Assembly (NCBI GenBank): GCA_033875315.1
Contig: JANRJG010000038.1
Span: 222,284-286,283 of the forward strand
DNA: 64,000 bases
From: Candidatus Methylacidiphilales bacterium
GTDB taxonomy: Bacteria > Verrucomicrobiota > Verrucomicrobiia > Methylacidiphilales > CAZTYG01
Reading direction: 5' to 3'
In this document: in pieces, positions 36,062 through 44,855 of the stretch
Layout: every line of letters begins with the position of its first letter
Numbering within the stretch: position 1 is the first letter of the stretch
Notes under the pieces: model-generated
Told to the model about the DNA's origin: nothing
The model's database searches: none
Seen by the model: only the letters and a program-made list of their open reading frames with translations
Made by a program: the position numbers and the translations under genes

Positions 36062-36132
36062 CTCCCCCCGGCTTTGTGACGGAAGGAAGGCACCGCTTGC
36101 CAATGGCATTTTTCGCGTGTTACAACCCCACG

Positions 36133-37443
36133 ATGCCCGTCTCTTATCAAACCACCCTCGAACGCGAATCCTCCGTCGAAGGCTCCTCCCTCCACACCGG
36201 AAATAAAGTCGTCCTCACTGTCCGCCCCGCCCCGGCGGACGCCGGTTACATCTTCCGCCGCGTCGACCTCAAGGACCGGCCCACCCTCACCGCCCATGTC
36301 GACCTCGTCAACCAGGTCGAACGCTCGACCACCCTCAGCCACGGCGGCATCAAGATCCACACCGTCGAACACCTCCTCTCCGCCCTGCGCGGGTGCGACA
36401 TCGACAACGCCTTCATCGACATGGACTCGAACGAACCCCCGATTGGCGACGGCAGCGGGGAAATCTTCCTCCAGCTTCTCTCCCACGCCGGACGCAAGGT
36501 CCTCGAGACCCCCCGCACCTCCTACGAACTCAAGGAACCCATCGTCGTCGAGGGCAAGGACGGGTCCTACATCGCCGCTTTCCCACACGACGGCTTCAAG
36601 GTCTCCTGCACCAACGCCAACCACACCGGCTTCTTCACGCAGTATTTCAGCACCGAGATCACCCCCGAGACCTACGCCGCCGAGATCGCCCGCGCCCGCA
36701 CCTTCGTTTTTTATGAGGAAGTCCAGCCGCTCCTCGAAAAAGGATTGATCAAGGGCGGCAGCCTGGAAAACGCCATCGTCATCCGCGGCGACAGCGTCCT
36801 GAGCAAGGACCCACTGCGCTACCCCGAGGAATTTGCCCGCCACAAGATCCTCGACATCGTCGGTGACCTCGCCCTTTTCCCCCTCCGCCTCAAGGCCCAC
36901 ATCGTGGCCGCCAAGACCAGCCACGCGCTCAATGTCGAAATGGCCAAAGCCATCGCCAAAAGCCACCGCAAATACCTTTCCACCCTCATGCCGGTGGAAA
37001 ACATCCCGGTGGGCGAGGGCGCGCTCGACACCAACCAGGTGATGAAGATCCTGCCCCACCGATATCCCTTCCTCATGATCGACCGCGTGCTCAAATTCGA
37101 GGGCGAGAACAAAGCCGTCGGGGTCAAGAACATCACCATCAACGAACCCTTCTTCCAGGGCCACTTCCCCGGCCTGCCGGTCATGCCCGGCGTGCTCCAG
37201 ATCGAAGCCATGGCCCAGCTCGCCAGCATCCTCTTCCTGCGAAAAATGGACGAGGCCGGCCGCATCGGCTTCTTCATGAGCGCCGATGGCATCAAGTTCC
37301 GCAAACCCGTCACGCCCGGCGACACCCTCATCATCCAGGTCGAGCTGACCAAGTCGCGCGGCAAGATCGCCAAGGCCGTCGGCCAGTGCACCGTCAACGG
37401 CGAAGTCGTCTCCGAAGGCGAAATGACCTTCGCCATCCAGTAA
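36133..37443 (+). CDS. lpxC: LpxC-FabZ fusion (lipid A deacetylase and hydroxyacyl-ACP dehydratase)
   Basis: Residues 1-285 are UDP-3-O-acyl-GlcNAc deacetylase, with zinc ligands in HTVEHLLSAL and HKILDIVGDLAL. Residues 292-436 are (3R)-hydroxyacyl-ACP dehydratase FabZ, with FQGHFPGLPVMPG (catalytic His) and QIEAMAQ (catalytic Glu). LpxC commits to lipid A synthesis and FabZ competes for the same acyl-ACP pool. The fusion is known from Bacteroidota and other groups, including PVC lineages. The ATG at 36133 follows a weak context. lpxA lies downstream after a repeat-filled gap of 91 bases. Confidence 0.97.
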   Translation: MPVSYQTTLERESSVEGSSLHTGNKVVLTVRPAPADAGYIFRRVDLKDRPTLTAHVDLVNQVERSTTLSHGGIKIHTVEHLLSALRGCDIDNAFIDMDSNEPPIGDGSGEIFLQLLSHAGRKVLETPRTSYELKEPIVVEGKDGSYIAAFPHDGFKVSCTNANHTGFFTQYFSTEITPETYAAEIARARTFVFYEEVQPLLEKGLIKGGSLENAIVIRGDSVLSKDPLRYPEEFARHKILDIVGDLALFPLRLKAHIVAAKTSHALNVEMAKAIAKSHRKYLSTLMPVENIPVGEGALDTNQVMKILPHRYPFLMIDRVLKFEGENKAVGVKNITINEPFFQGHFPGLPVMPGVLQIEAMAQLASILFLRKMDEAGRIGFFMSADGIKFRKPVTPGDTLIIQVELTKSRGKIAKAVGQCTVNGEVVSEGEMTFAIQ

Positions 37444-37447
37444 TCAT

Positions 37448-37525
37448 GGTTTCCCGTTTCAGATTTCAGTTTTCAGGTTCGGGAACAGGCCCCCGCCGTC
37501 CTCTGCCCTCCATCCTCCGTCATCC
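37448..37525 (+). repeat. Compound word repeat (TTTCAG and CCTCCGTC words)
   Basis: TTTCCCGTTTCAGATTTCAG words (37448-37490) followed by CGTCCTCTGCCCTCC and CATCCTCCGTC words (37496-37525). The same two blocks, inverted and in the same mirrored order, make up the linker of polA at 47391-47494. Confidence 0.75.
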
Positions 37526-37534
37526 GGTCTTTCC

Positions 37535-38302
37535 ATGATCCACCCCACCTGCCTGATTGCTCCAAGTGCCGTGGTACCTCCCGACACCGAAGCCGGACCC
37601 TACTGTGTCATTGGCGATCACGTCACTCTCGGGCCGGGATGCCGCCTGATGTCCCATGTCGTCCTGCAGGGACCCTCGACGTTCGGCGCCGGCAATTTGT
37701 TCCACCCCTTCTGTTCCATCGGCGGCAAAACCCAGGATTTGAAATACACCGGTGAGCCCACCCTGCTCGAGGTCGGCGACCGCAACGAGTTCCGCGAATA
37801 TGTGACCGTCAACCGCGGAACCGCCATCGGGGAAAAAACCATCATCGGGCACGACAATCTTTTCCTGACCTATGCCCACGTGGCCCACAACTGCATCGTC
37901 GGCAACCACTGCATTTTCTCCAACAACGGCACCCTGGCCGGCCATGTCACCGTGGAGGATTACGCCATCATCAGCGGGCTGGCGGCGGTGCACCAGTTCT
38001 GCCGCGTCGGCCGCCACAGCATCGTCGGCGGGTGCTCCAAAATCGTGCAGGACGTCCCGCCTTATTGTGTCGCCGATGGAAACCCCGCGGAGGTCCGGGC
38101 CATCAACCAGGTCGGCCTCCAGCGCCGGGGATACCCCGACGAGACCATCACCGCCCTCCGGAAAGCCCTCCGCCTGCTCTACGACAAGACCCTCAACACC
38201 AGCCAGGCGATGCAGAAGATCGAGGACCAGCTCGGCTCGGTCACCGAAGTCCGTCACATGGTCGACTTCGTCCGCACCACCAAACGCGGCATCATCCGAT
38301 AA
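37535..38302 (+). CDS. lpxA: UDP-N-acetylglucosamine acyltransferase
   Basis: LpxA adds the 3-hydroxyacyl chain to UDP-GlcNAc in the first lipid A step. The 255-residue protein is a left-handed beta-helix of hexapeptide repeats followed by a helical C-terminus. Typical motifs are FCSIGGKTQDLKY, AHVAHNCIVGNHCIFSNN (active-site His region), HVTVEDYAIISGLAAVHQF and RVGRHSIVGG. The length is normal. It lies downstream of lpxC-fabZ; lpxD and lpxB are not in the window. Confidence 0.97.
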   Translation: MIHPTCLIAPSAVVPPDTEAGPYCVIGDHVTLGPGCRLMSHVVLQGPSTFGAGNLFHPFCSIGGKTQDLKYTGEPTLLEVGDRNEFREYVTVNRGTAIGEKTIIGHDNLFLTYAHVAHNCIVGNHCIFSNNGTLAGHVTVEDYAIISGLAAVHQFCRVGRHSIVGGCSKIVQDVPPYCVADGNPAEVRAINQVGLQRRGYPDETITALRKALRLLYDKTLNTSQAMQKIEDQLGSVTEVRHMVDFVRTTKRGIIR

Positions 38303-38317
38303 AAGAATCAGGCAGAT

Positions 38318-39712
38318 TCAGCGGGTCGCCTCAGAGGTCCGCAGCCACAAGATGTCTTTGACGGACTTGGGGCGGTAATCAGGCTTCCCGGCAACCACCG
38401 CCACGGAATGTCCGTCTCCACCATCATCCACTCCATCCAGCCCAACACTGTAGAGCAGAAAGCCCCCGGATGCGGTCTTGTGGTAGCGCAGGGGATAACC
38501 ATCCATCCAATCGACCGGCACCAAGCTGAGATATCCGGGTATCAACGGTTCCAGATCGGCAGGTAGTTCTCGATTCTTCAATTGATAGTGCTTCAACGCC
38601 ACCGCGGTACGCACCAGTTGCTCTTGGGTCATGCCCAACACGAAGGTGTCCTGCGCATTGAGCACCGCCGGCATGGCCAGGGAGGTCAGCAAGTGCCCGC
38701 ATCGGCCCCAGCTGTCCCATCCGTTGATTTCCGCCTCAATGCTCCGGGTCGTCTGTCGTACCGTGCGGTGGTCACCAGTCCGGCACCACTCGCCCAAGCT
38801 CACCTCCAGGCGCCGGAAAGAACGCAAATACGCCTCTCCGTCCGAATCTGAAAACAACCATCCGCACCATTTCCAAAGAACTCCGTTAAGGGCGGACCCT
38901 CCACCCATGGATGTATAAAAATTATCAATCAAATGTTTGTCCCCTTGATAGATCTTCCGGAACCATGGCCAGAAACAGACCCGTTCCATTCTCCAGGTTC
39001 TGCGTATATCTTCAGGCGTCGTGCTGACAGCCCAAGCCGTTTCCAATACCGAAACATCCTCCAGTTTGCATTTGGGATGCTCGAGTATTTCCCGCGTGAC
39101 TTCGGCAAGAAGTCCATCCACCGACACCAATACCAAGCGTTCGATCAATAAATCACCTTGGATCATCGAACGCACGGTTGTCCTTGCCGTGGCCACGCCC
39201 CGGGCCGCCTCCCCGGTCTTCCCTTCATGTATTTCCACATAGGCCAACCTGGCCCGCGTCTTGGCATAATCCAAAGCGGGTGAAAGCAGGTCCAGTTTGG
39301 TGAGCGGCCCTTGGCTGTAGTCTGGAAGTTCGTAGTGTTCCCCCGCAGGCAATGGGCCGGGGAACTTGTTCAGACAGGGCCGCAGACGTTCAGCGGTCTC
39401 CTTCATGACTTTCCAATCCACATCCTGGCGCTGATAAACCAGCGCCTTCCATCCCGATCCTGTCGGTAAATTGTTGGACAACTTGTACAGCGCTTCGGTG
39501 TCTTTCCGAATCGATTTCAACTCTCCCGCCGCCTGTATCAGTTTTTCCCGGTCCGGATGGATCACTCTCCCCTTGGGAATCCCCATCTCCTCCAAGGTCA
39601 GCGGGCTCCCCATTTCCTTCAATGCCTTCAATTCCCGGTCAATCTTCGGCGTGCCGCCGCATCCCGCCATCAACAACAAGGGAAACAGCGCCACCAGGGG
39701 AATCCGATTCAT
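38318..39712 (-). CDS. Large predicted lipoprotein of unknown function
   Basis: A 464-residue protein with a lipobox LLMAGCG after a short signal sequence, so it should be lipid-anchored in the envelope. The middle is mostly helical. The end (LPADLEPLIPGYLSLVPVDW and LLYSVGLDGVDDGG) resembles the C-terminal strand pairs of pseudopilin-like proteins common in Verrucomicrobiota and Planctomycetota. No enzyme motif is recognised. It converges with lpxA and is divergent from the AbrB-VapC pair. Confidence 0.75.
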   Translation of the reverse strand: MNRIPLVALFPLLLMAGCGGTPKIDRELKALKEMGSPLTLEEMGIPKGRVIHPDREKLIQAAGELKSIRKDTEALYKLSNNLPTGSGWKALVYQRQDVDWKVMKETAERLRPCLNKFPGPLPAGEHYELPDYSQGPLTKLDLLSPALDYAKTRARLAYVEIHEGKTGEAARGVATARTTVRSMIQGDLLIERLVLVSVDGLLAEVTREILEHPKCKLEDVSVLETAWAVSTTPEDIRRTWRMERVCFWPWFRKIYQGDKHLIDNFYTSMGGGSALNGVLWKWCGWLFSDSDGEAYLRSFRRLEVSLGEWCRTGDHRTVRQTTRSIEAEINGWDSWGRCGHLLTSLAMPAVLNAQDTFVLGMTQEQLVRTAVALKHYQLKNRELPADLEPLIPGYLSLVPVDWMDGYPLRYHKTASGGFLLYSVGLDGVDDGGDGHSVAVVAGKPDYRPKSVKDILWLRTSEATR

Positions 39713-39827
39713 AATCCCTTGATAGCATTTCCCGAGGAAACGAAAACCCCCAATTCCGCTTCCACCGACTGCTCACCCTGCTGCCTCGCAGCATTGACAT
39801 TCTTCGCCAGCGCATTACTTTTTGAGT

Positions 39828-40046
39828 ATGGTAATGACTTCCATCACCAGTAAGGGACAAACCACCGTTCCCCGAAAATTCCGCAAGCAGTGGAATTCCC
39901 GGACCGTGATCTGGGAATCGTGCCCGGACGGCTCGGCCAGGGTCCGGCCCGCGCCCCATCTCAAGGATCTCTTTGGCTCGGCCAAAACCCAAACTCCCCG
40001 CGATCCCAAAGAAAAAATCAAGGCGCGGAACGCTTGGGGCAGGTAA
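39828..40046 (+). CDS. AbrB/MazE-type antitoxin
   Basis: A 72-residue protein with an N-terminal swapped-hairpin DNA-binding domain (TSITSKGQTTVPRKFRK) and a basic C-terminus. Antitoxins of this type bind their promoter and neutralise a partner toxin. The start may be ATG 39828 or ATG 39834. The PIN toxin gene begins 15 bases after its stop. Confidence 0.85.
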   Translation: MVMTSITSKGQTTVPRKFRKQWNSRTVIWESCPDGSARVRPAPHLKDLFGSAKTQTPRDPKEKIKARNAWGR

Positions 40047-40061
40047 TCCTGTCCCGGGACC

Positions 40062-40469
40062 ATGAAACGCCTGCATCTGGACGCCAACGTCATTCTGCGC
40101 TTTCTCAGGAACGACGAGCCCGTCCAATCTGCCCAAGCCAGACAACTCTTCACCCGGGCAGAGCGCCGGGAACTGGATTTGGCTGTATCCGTTCTCACCC
40201 TGGCCGAGGCTTTCTACGCCTTGCGGGCCTCCTACAAGATTCCGCGTCCCGCGGCAGCCCGCCTGTTGGCAAACCTCCTCCAGACGGGAATCTTCCTCGT
40301 GGAAAAAGAGCCTCTTGTTCTGGACGCCTTGGAACGGGTGGAATCCAAAAATGTGGATTTCGGCGATGCCATGCTGGCCGCAGAAGCTTTCGCCGAGGGA
40401 GTTGCCATTGCCAGCTTCGACTTGGATTTCAAGCGCTTCAAGGAAGTGAAGCTGCATTCCTGGGATTAA
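40062..40469 (+). CDS. vapC: VapC-type PIN ribonuclease toxin
   Basis: A 135-residue PIN domain with Asp7 (HLDANVIL), Glu49 (LTLAEAF), Asp102 near VDFGDAMLAA and Asp120 or Asp122 in ASFDLDFKRF. Length and motif order are those of VapC toxins, which cut tRNA or rRNA. It is paired with the AbrB antitoxin just upstream. Unlike the PIN gene at 12.8 kb, this forms an ordinary toxin-antitoxin pair. Confidence 0.9.
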   Translation: MKRLHLDANVILRFLRNDEPVQSAQARQLFTRAERRELDLAVSVLTLAEAFYALRASYKIPRPAAARLLANLLQTGIFLVEKEPLVLDALERVESKNVDFGDAMLAAEAFAEGVAIASFDLDFKRFKEVKLHSWD

Positions 40470-40488
40470 CCCGGACCACCCGGTAGTG

Positions 40489-40917
40489 CTACCGCACCGC
40501 GCCGTTGAAGACGACGTAAGTCTCTCCTCCGGCACTGACGGACGCGCCCAAGCCGGCATGGGTCAGGGCGGGATTCATCAGGTTGCGCCAGTGGCCGGGG
40601 CTGTTCTTCCAGGCCCGGAGCACACGGGCGGCGTCCACCGGCCCGGTGCCGGCATAGATATTCTCATTCAACAACCGCCAGCCCTTTTCCCGGGCCAACG
40701 CCGGCAGATCTTTGCGGTGGGCCATGGATTCGTTTTTTGCGGCGTGCCCGGCCCATACACCGGCCAGTTCGTCCAGTACCGGGTCCGCCTGGACCGCCGC
40801 CAGGCTTGCTTCGCTACGCGCGGCGTTGATCTGATCCAACAATCCGACCGGTGCCCCCGCGATGGCTGAACCGGCCGACCCCAGGGCAAGCAGAAGCAAA
40901 AGAAGGGCTTCTTTCAT
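40489..40917 (-). CDS. Secreted CAP-domain (SCP/PR-1-like) protein
   Basis: A 142-residue protein with a signal peptide (LLLLLLALGSAGSAIAGAP) and a short CAP domain. Conserved bits are LLDQINAARSE, HAAKNESMAHR, ENIYAG, WKNSPGHWRNLMNP and the terminal strand YVVFNGAV. CAP proteins are secreted and their bacterial roles are poorly known. ATG at 40917 with GGGG upstream is chosen; a TTG at 40932 overlapping the mqnD stop is possible. It follows mqnD directly and is likely co-transcribed. Confidence 0.88.
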   Translation of the reverse strand: MKEALLLLLLALGSAGSAIAGAPVGLLDQINAARSEASLAAVQADPVLDELAGVWAGHAAKNESMAHRKDLPALAREKGWRLLNENIYAGTGPVDAARVLRAWKNSPGHWRNLMNPALTHAGLGASVSAGGETYVVFNGAVR

Positions 40918-40928
40918 CCCCGTGCTTT

Positions 40929-41777
40929 TCAAATCTCCACAAACTCCAAGGCCACCGGCTCCGGGATCAGGCCCTGCTGGTGGGCCCGTCGCAGAAATTC
41001 GCGGATGCCCGCGCGCCCGCGCTCCCCGTAGTCCAGGGTCAGCTCGTTGACATACATCCCGATGAAGCGGTCGGCTTCGGCCTCATCCAGCCCGCGGCCC
41101 AACGGCAAGGAATGCTTCACCGCCGCCGCCCGGTGCTCCAGTCCGTAACGGATGCTGTCCCGGGTGATGCGCGTCACGGCACGGACGTGTTCCGCACCCA
41201 AAGATTTGCGCACCACGTTGCCGCCCAGCGGCAGCGGAAGTCCCTTCGTCTCGCGGAACCACCATTGCCCCAGGTCCTCCACGAGGTGGAACCCTTCGCG
41301 CGCATAGGTCAACTGCCCTTCGTGGATGATGAGTCCGACATCGGCCCGGCCCGTTCGCACCGCCTCGAATATTTCATCAAACGGCACCACCACGGTGTCG
41401 ATCTCCGCGTCCTTCCGCCCGAGGAAGAGCTGGAGGGTCAGGAAGGCACTGGTCAGCTTGCCCGGGACGGCGATGCGCAGGTTCGGCAACTCACAGGCCG
41501 GCACCAAGGGCCGCAGGGACACCAACATCGGACCGTAGTTGTCACCCATGCTGGCCCCGCAGGGCATCAGGGCGTAGCTTTCCGTCAGGTGGGCCCAGGC
41601 ATGGATCGAGACGGCGGTCACATCCAATTCCCCCCGGCCGGCCCGCTCATTCAGGGTCTGGATGTCCTGAAGGATGTGTTCGAATTGATAGGGACTCGTG
41701 TCGACCAGGCCCCGGGCCATGGCGTAGAACATGAAGGCGTCGTCGGGGTCCGGGCTGTGGCCCAAGCTGATTTTCAT
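40929..41777 (-). CDS. mqnD: 1,4-dihydroxy-6-naphthoate synthase (futalosine menaquinone pathway)
   Basis: MqnD converts cyclic dehypoxanthinyl futalosine to 1,4-dihydroxy-6-naphthoate. The 282-residue periplasmic-binding-like fold starts with GHSPDPDDAFMFYAM, the family signature, and has SIHAWAHLTESYALMPCGASMG and GLIIHEGQLTYAREGF. This points to menaquinone made by the futalosine route. No other mqn gene is in the window. The CAP gene follows without a gap. Confidence 0.95.
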   Translation of the reverse strand: MKISLGHSPDPDDAFMFYAMARGLVDTSPYQFEHILQDIQTLNERAGRGELDVTAVSIHAWAHLTESYALMPCGASMGDNYGPMLVSLRPLVPACELPNLRIAVPGKLTSAFLTLQLFLGRKDAEIDTVVVPFDEIFEAVRTGRADVGLIIHEGQLTYAREGFHLVEDLGQWWFRETKGLPLPLGGNVVRKSLGAEHVRAVTRITRDSIRYGLEHRAAAVKHSLPLGRGLDEAEADRFIGMYVNELTLDYGERGRAGIREFLRRAHQQGLIPEPVALEFVEI

Positions 41778-41843
41778 GAGAAAGTTTTAATTTTTAAGTA
41801 TTAGGGTTTGAGTTCAATTATTCGCCATCTGCCATCCACTTAT

Positions 41844-42074
41844 TCACTGATAGTCCATTTTATCAATGGAGAGCGGGTCGCGGCTGGCCAGGAGTTCGGC
41901 CTGCCGGACCACCACTGTCGTCTGGGGGTCGAAGCGGTAGGCGTTGCAGTTCGGGCAGACGGCGGCTTTCTGCACCACGATGGAGCCACAGCACTCGCAG
42001 ACCTTGAAGTTCTTCGGCGATGCCAGGATGCGTGCGGCGGCCTCTTTTCGGCTGGAAGGGGAGTCTTCGGACAT
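41844..42074 (-). CDS. Small zinc-ribbon protein
   Basis: A 76-residue protein with a central zinc ribbon CECCG...CPNC. The N-terminus is hydrophilic and the tail PQTTVVVRQAELLASRD is strand then helix. ATG 42074 is chosen over a Met three codons upstream. Such small ribbons may bind RNA or protein; no function is known. Confidence 0.78.
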   Translation of the reverse strand: MSEDSPSSRKEAAARILASPKNFKVCECCGSIVVQKAAVCPNCNAYRFDPQTTVVVRQAELLASRDPLSIDKMDYQ

Positions 42075-42115
42075 CAGGATCAACCTAGCCCGGGGTGGCC
42101 GGGGATCAAGCGCGC

Positions 42116-43600
42116 TCAGGAATCGACCGCCCGGGGCACCAACCGTCCTTTAACCTGGGATCCGCTTTCCCCTTCCTCATGGTATTCGGCGTCGGTGTTG
42201 ACCTTCCACAGGTCGAACCGCTCCCCGGCCAGATTCCGTGCCGCCAGCAGCGCGGTCATCATGGAATGGTCCTGGTTGTTGTATTTGTGCATGCCGTTGC
42301 GGCCGACCACCTGGAGATTGGCCAGCGGGGCCAGGCCACGACGGATGAGGTCCACGTCCTGCTGGTAGCCGGGGCCGTAAACCGGGTAGGCCTTGGGCAT
42401 GCGGACCACGCAGCCGTCAAAAACTTCCTCCGCGCGAACGAGCCCCAGTTGGGCCAGTTCTTTTTTTCCCAACTCGATCAACGCGGGGTCGTCCATCGAC
42501 CACAGCCCGTCGCCCTCGAAACAGAAATACTCCAATCCCAGGCAGGTGGTGTCGCTGCCGGGCACCATCTCCGGACTCCAGTTGTTGAAGTTCTGGATCC
42601 GGCCCAGCTTGACCGCGGGGTCATGGACGTAGATCCAGTTGTCCGGGAACAACCCGGTCCGCCGCACCATCAGGGCCACGGTCAGGAAATCCCGGTATTG
42701 CAGCCGGCGTGCCGCCTCCTGGAATTCGGGCGCCAGGGGCGGCTCCATCAACAGAACCGTCTCACGCAGGGGAAGCGATACAATGAAGGCATCCCCCGCC
42801 CATTCTCGGGCGTGGCCGTGGGCATCCCGAGTGCGCAAGGCGTTGACGCGGCCTCCTTGGTGGAGGATGGCTTCGACCGCCGTGCCCAAGTGCACCCCGT
42901 GACCGGCGTTCCGGAGATCGTCGCGCGTCTTCTCCCACATCATCCCGGGCCCGAGACGCGGGTATTCAAACGAATCGATGAGGGTCTTGACCAACGCCCC
43001 GCCGGATTGCTTTTTTTGCGGCAAGAGGGCGTGCCAGACCGCGCGGATCAGGGAAAGCCCCTTGATCCGCTGCGCCGCCCAATCGGCCGAAATCTGCTCG
43101 CACGGCATGCCCCAGACTTTCTCGGTGTAGGTCTTGAAAAAAATCAGGAAAAGTCGCTTCCCGAAACGGTTGCTCACCCAGTCGGCAAACGACTTTTCCG
43201 GATGGATGGGGAAGAGCCGTGACCTCAGGTAGCTGAGCATGCAGAGGGCGCTGGTGAAGACCCCGAGGTTGGTCAGGGCATTGAGGGCCCTGAGCGGATA
43301 GTCGAAGAATTTTCCCCGGTAGTAGATGCGCGACATCCTCCGGACCTGGATGAAGTCGTGCGGAAGGCGTTGGCGCCACCATGCGGTGATTTCCGCGCTC
43401 TTGCTGAAGAACCGGTGTCCGCCGATGTCGAAACGGTATCCTTTGTAATGCACGGTGCGGGCAATGCCGCCCACGTATTCCGGATCCCTTTCCAGGACGT
43501 CGACGTGGAAGCCGGACTCCGCCAATTCGGCGGCAGCGGTCAACCCGGCCGGCCCGGCTCCGGCCACCACCACCTGCCCCCGTGGCGGATCACCCGCCAT
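42116..43600 (-). CDS. FAD-dependent amine-oxidase-like protein
   Basis: A 494-residue flavoprotein with the N-terminal FAD motif VVAGAGPAGLTAA and ERDPEYVGGIART, then DIGGHRFFSK, a signature of the family that includes protoporphyrinogen-oxidase-like and UDP-galactopyranose-mutase-like enzymes often linked to cell-surface sugar genes. The C-terminus has LQVVGRNGMHKYNNQDHSM, which contacts FAD. The start overlaps the end of the upstream gene by 11 bases, a sign of coupling. Substrate unknown. Confidence 0.88.
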   Translation of the reverse strand: MAGDPPRGQVVVAGAGPAGLTAAAELAESGFHVDVLERDPEYVGGIARTVHYKGYRFDIGGHRFFSKSAEITAWWRQRLPHDFIQVRRMSRIYYRGKFFDYPLRALNALTNLGVFTSALCMLSYLRSRLFPIHPEKSFADWVSNRFGKRLFLIFFKTYTEKVWGMPCEQISADWAAQRIKGLSLIRAVWHALLPQKKQSGGALVKTLIDSFEYPRLGPGMMWEKTRDDLRNAGHGVHLGTAVEAILHQGGRVNALRTRDAHGHAREWAGDAFIVSLPLRETVLLMEPPLAPEFQEAARRLQYRDFLTVALMVRRTGLFPDNWIYVHDPAVKLGRIQNFNNWSPEMVPGSDTTCLGLEYFCFEGDGLWSMDDPALIELGKKELAQLGLVRAEEVFDGCVVRMPKAYPVYGPGYQQDVDLIRRGLAPLANLQVVGRNGMHKYNNQDHSMMTALLAARNLAGERFDLWKVNTDAEYHEEGESGSQVKGRLVPRAVDS

Positions 43601-44234
43601 AGAAATACCCCACGCCGTTCTTGCGGTCGTAGCTGACAACGTTCCCGGTGATGTCGTCAATCAAGCAGGCGGGCGAGACAGAAGGCAGGGGACTGCCAAG
43701 GGCCGCGCGCAACCGTTCGGCCCGGGCCATGTCTTTGGCCTGCATCAACTCGGCCAGTGGGTGGACAAACTCGTTCAGCTGGTGGTCACTCCCGATCAAA
43801 CGCGGCTCGGCCGAGGACACCTGGCTCAGGAGGGCATCATGCATCGCCACCAACAATTGGTAACGTGGCTGTTCGCGCAGCCAGACAAAGATATCCATGA
43901 GAATGGGCAGTTGGAGTTCCTTAGGGTCCTTGAATTTCTTTTGCATCCACCCCTTGATTCCCTTGCGGGGTGTCACCCAGTCGGGATATCCCTTGGCGGT
44001 GCGCTCCTCTTTCATCCGCTTGCGCACCTCTTGGTCCTTGATCATCTGGATGAACTTTTTGCTGTCCTTGACCGGGGGCAGTCCCGCGAGGACAAAACCC
44101 AGGTATTCCCGGCCCCAACCCAGCGCTTCCAGCAACTTCTCCGCATCCCCCGATTCCGACAGCACTTTTTCAGCGCTGTTGTCTAGGATCGAGACATTGA
44201 TGGGGACCCGGTAGGCATTGAGTCGCTGATACAC
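43590..44234 (-). CDS. Protein of unknown function, 214 residues
   Basis: The start is probably GTG 44234, since no in-frame ATG precedes. The protein is mainly helical and charged (KKFIQMIKDQEVRKRMKEE, HPLAELMQAKDMARAERLR). The last residues (LIDDITGNVVSYDRKNGVGYFYGG) look like a beta tail. It has no signal peptide or membrane helix. It overlaps the flavoprotein gene by 11 bases, so the two probably work together or at least share translation. I do not recognise a family. Confidence 0.72.
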   Translation of the reverse strand: MYQRLNAYRVPINVSILDNSAEKVLSESGDAEKLLEALGWGREYLGFVLAGLPPVKDSKKFIQMIKDQEVRKRMKEERTAKGYPDWVTPRKGIKGWMQKKFKDPKELQLPILMDIFVWLREQPRYQLLVAMHDALLSQVSSAEPRLIGSDHQLNEFVHPLAELMQAKDMARAERLRAALGSPLPSVSPACLIDDITGNVVSYDRKNGVGYFYGG

Positions 44235-44302
44235 CTGATCATCATGCGCGACCCCGCTCCGGTTTGAAGTGCAAAATAACCCTCCTGCGTTATCCTCATC
44301 CG

Positions 44303-44782
44303 GTGAGCAAGAAGTCCCCGCGCATCCTCGAGCTGATGGCCGGCTGCCACCACCCCGTCTGGGATCCGCACTACGTGGCCTATTTTTCCTGTTTCAACCG
44401 CCAGCTCTACTACGAAGCCCACGATGTCCTGGAAGAACTCTGGCTGGCCGGGGGCAAAACCGGCCCCAACTACGCTTTTTACAAGGGCCTCATCCAGGCC
44501 GCCGGGGCCTTCGTCCACCTAAAATTGCACCACGCCGAACCCTCCCACAGCGTCCACGGGCAGCGACTCGCCCCCGCCACCCGCCTCCTCCGGCTGGCCC
44601 TGAAGAACACCGCTCCCTATGGTCCCCGCCATCAGGACCTCGATCTGGCTGCCTTCCAATCCCTCTGCCAAGCCACTCTCGAGCGTCTGGAAGCCTCCGC
44701 CTGCACCACCAACCCCTGGTCCACCAGCACCGCTCCCCATCTCCCCTGGCCCGCACCGTCTGATCCTCCGGATCCATCATGA
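44303..44782 (+). CDS. DUF309-family protein
   Basis: A 159-residue protein with the DUF309 core: NRQLYYEAHDVLEELWL and FYKGLIQAAGAFVHLKL, an all-helical fold with conserved His/Glu that suggests metal binding. The C-terminal tail is Pro/Ser-rich. The start is likely the GTG at 44303; a TTG at 44264 is possible. Divergent from the 214-residue gene. DUF309 has no assigned activity. Confidence 0.85.
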   Translation: MSKKSPRILELMAGCHHPVWDPHYVAYFSCFNRQLYYEAHDVLEELWLAGGKTGPNYAFYKGLIQAAGAFVHLKLHHAEPSHSVHGQRLAPATRLLRLALKNTAPYGPRHQDLDLAAFQSLCQATLERLEASACTTNPWSTSTAPHLPWPAPSDPPDPS

Positions 44783-44855
44783 CCGATAGGAAACAGTTGT
44801 AAGAAGCCCCTATTTTCATCTCGCCAGTCCCCCATCCGGGTCTAACGTTCCACCC

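Noticed and set aside
35806..37164. 452-codon minus-strand frame opposite lpxC-fabZ
   Set aside because: Antisense of a clear LpxC-FabZ gene.
39828..40469. Novel defence system at the AbrB-PIN pair
   Set aside because: The two genes form an ordinary toxin-antitoxin pair in normal order and spacing; nothing unusual is visible.
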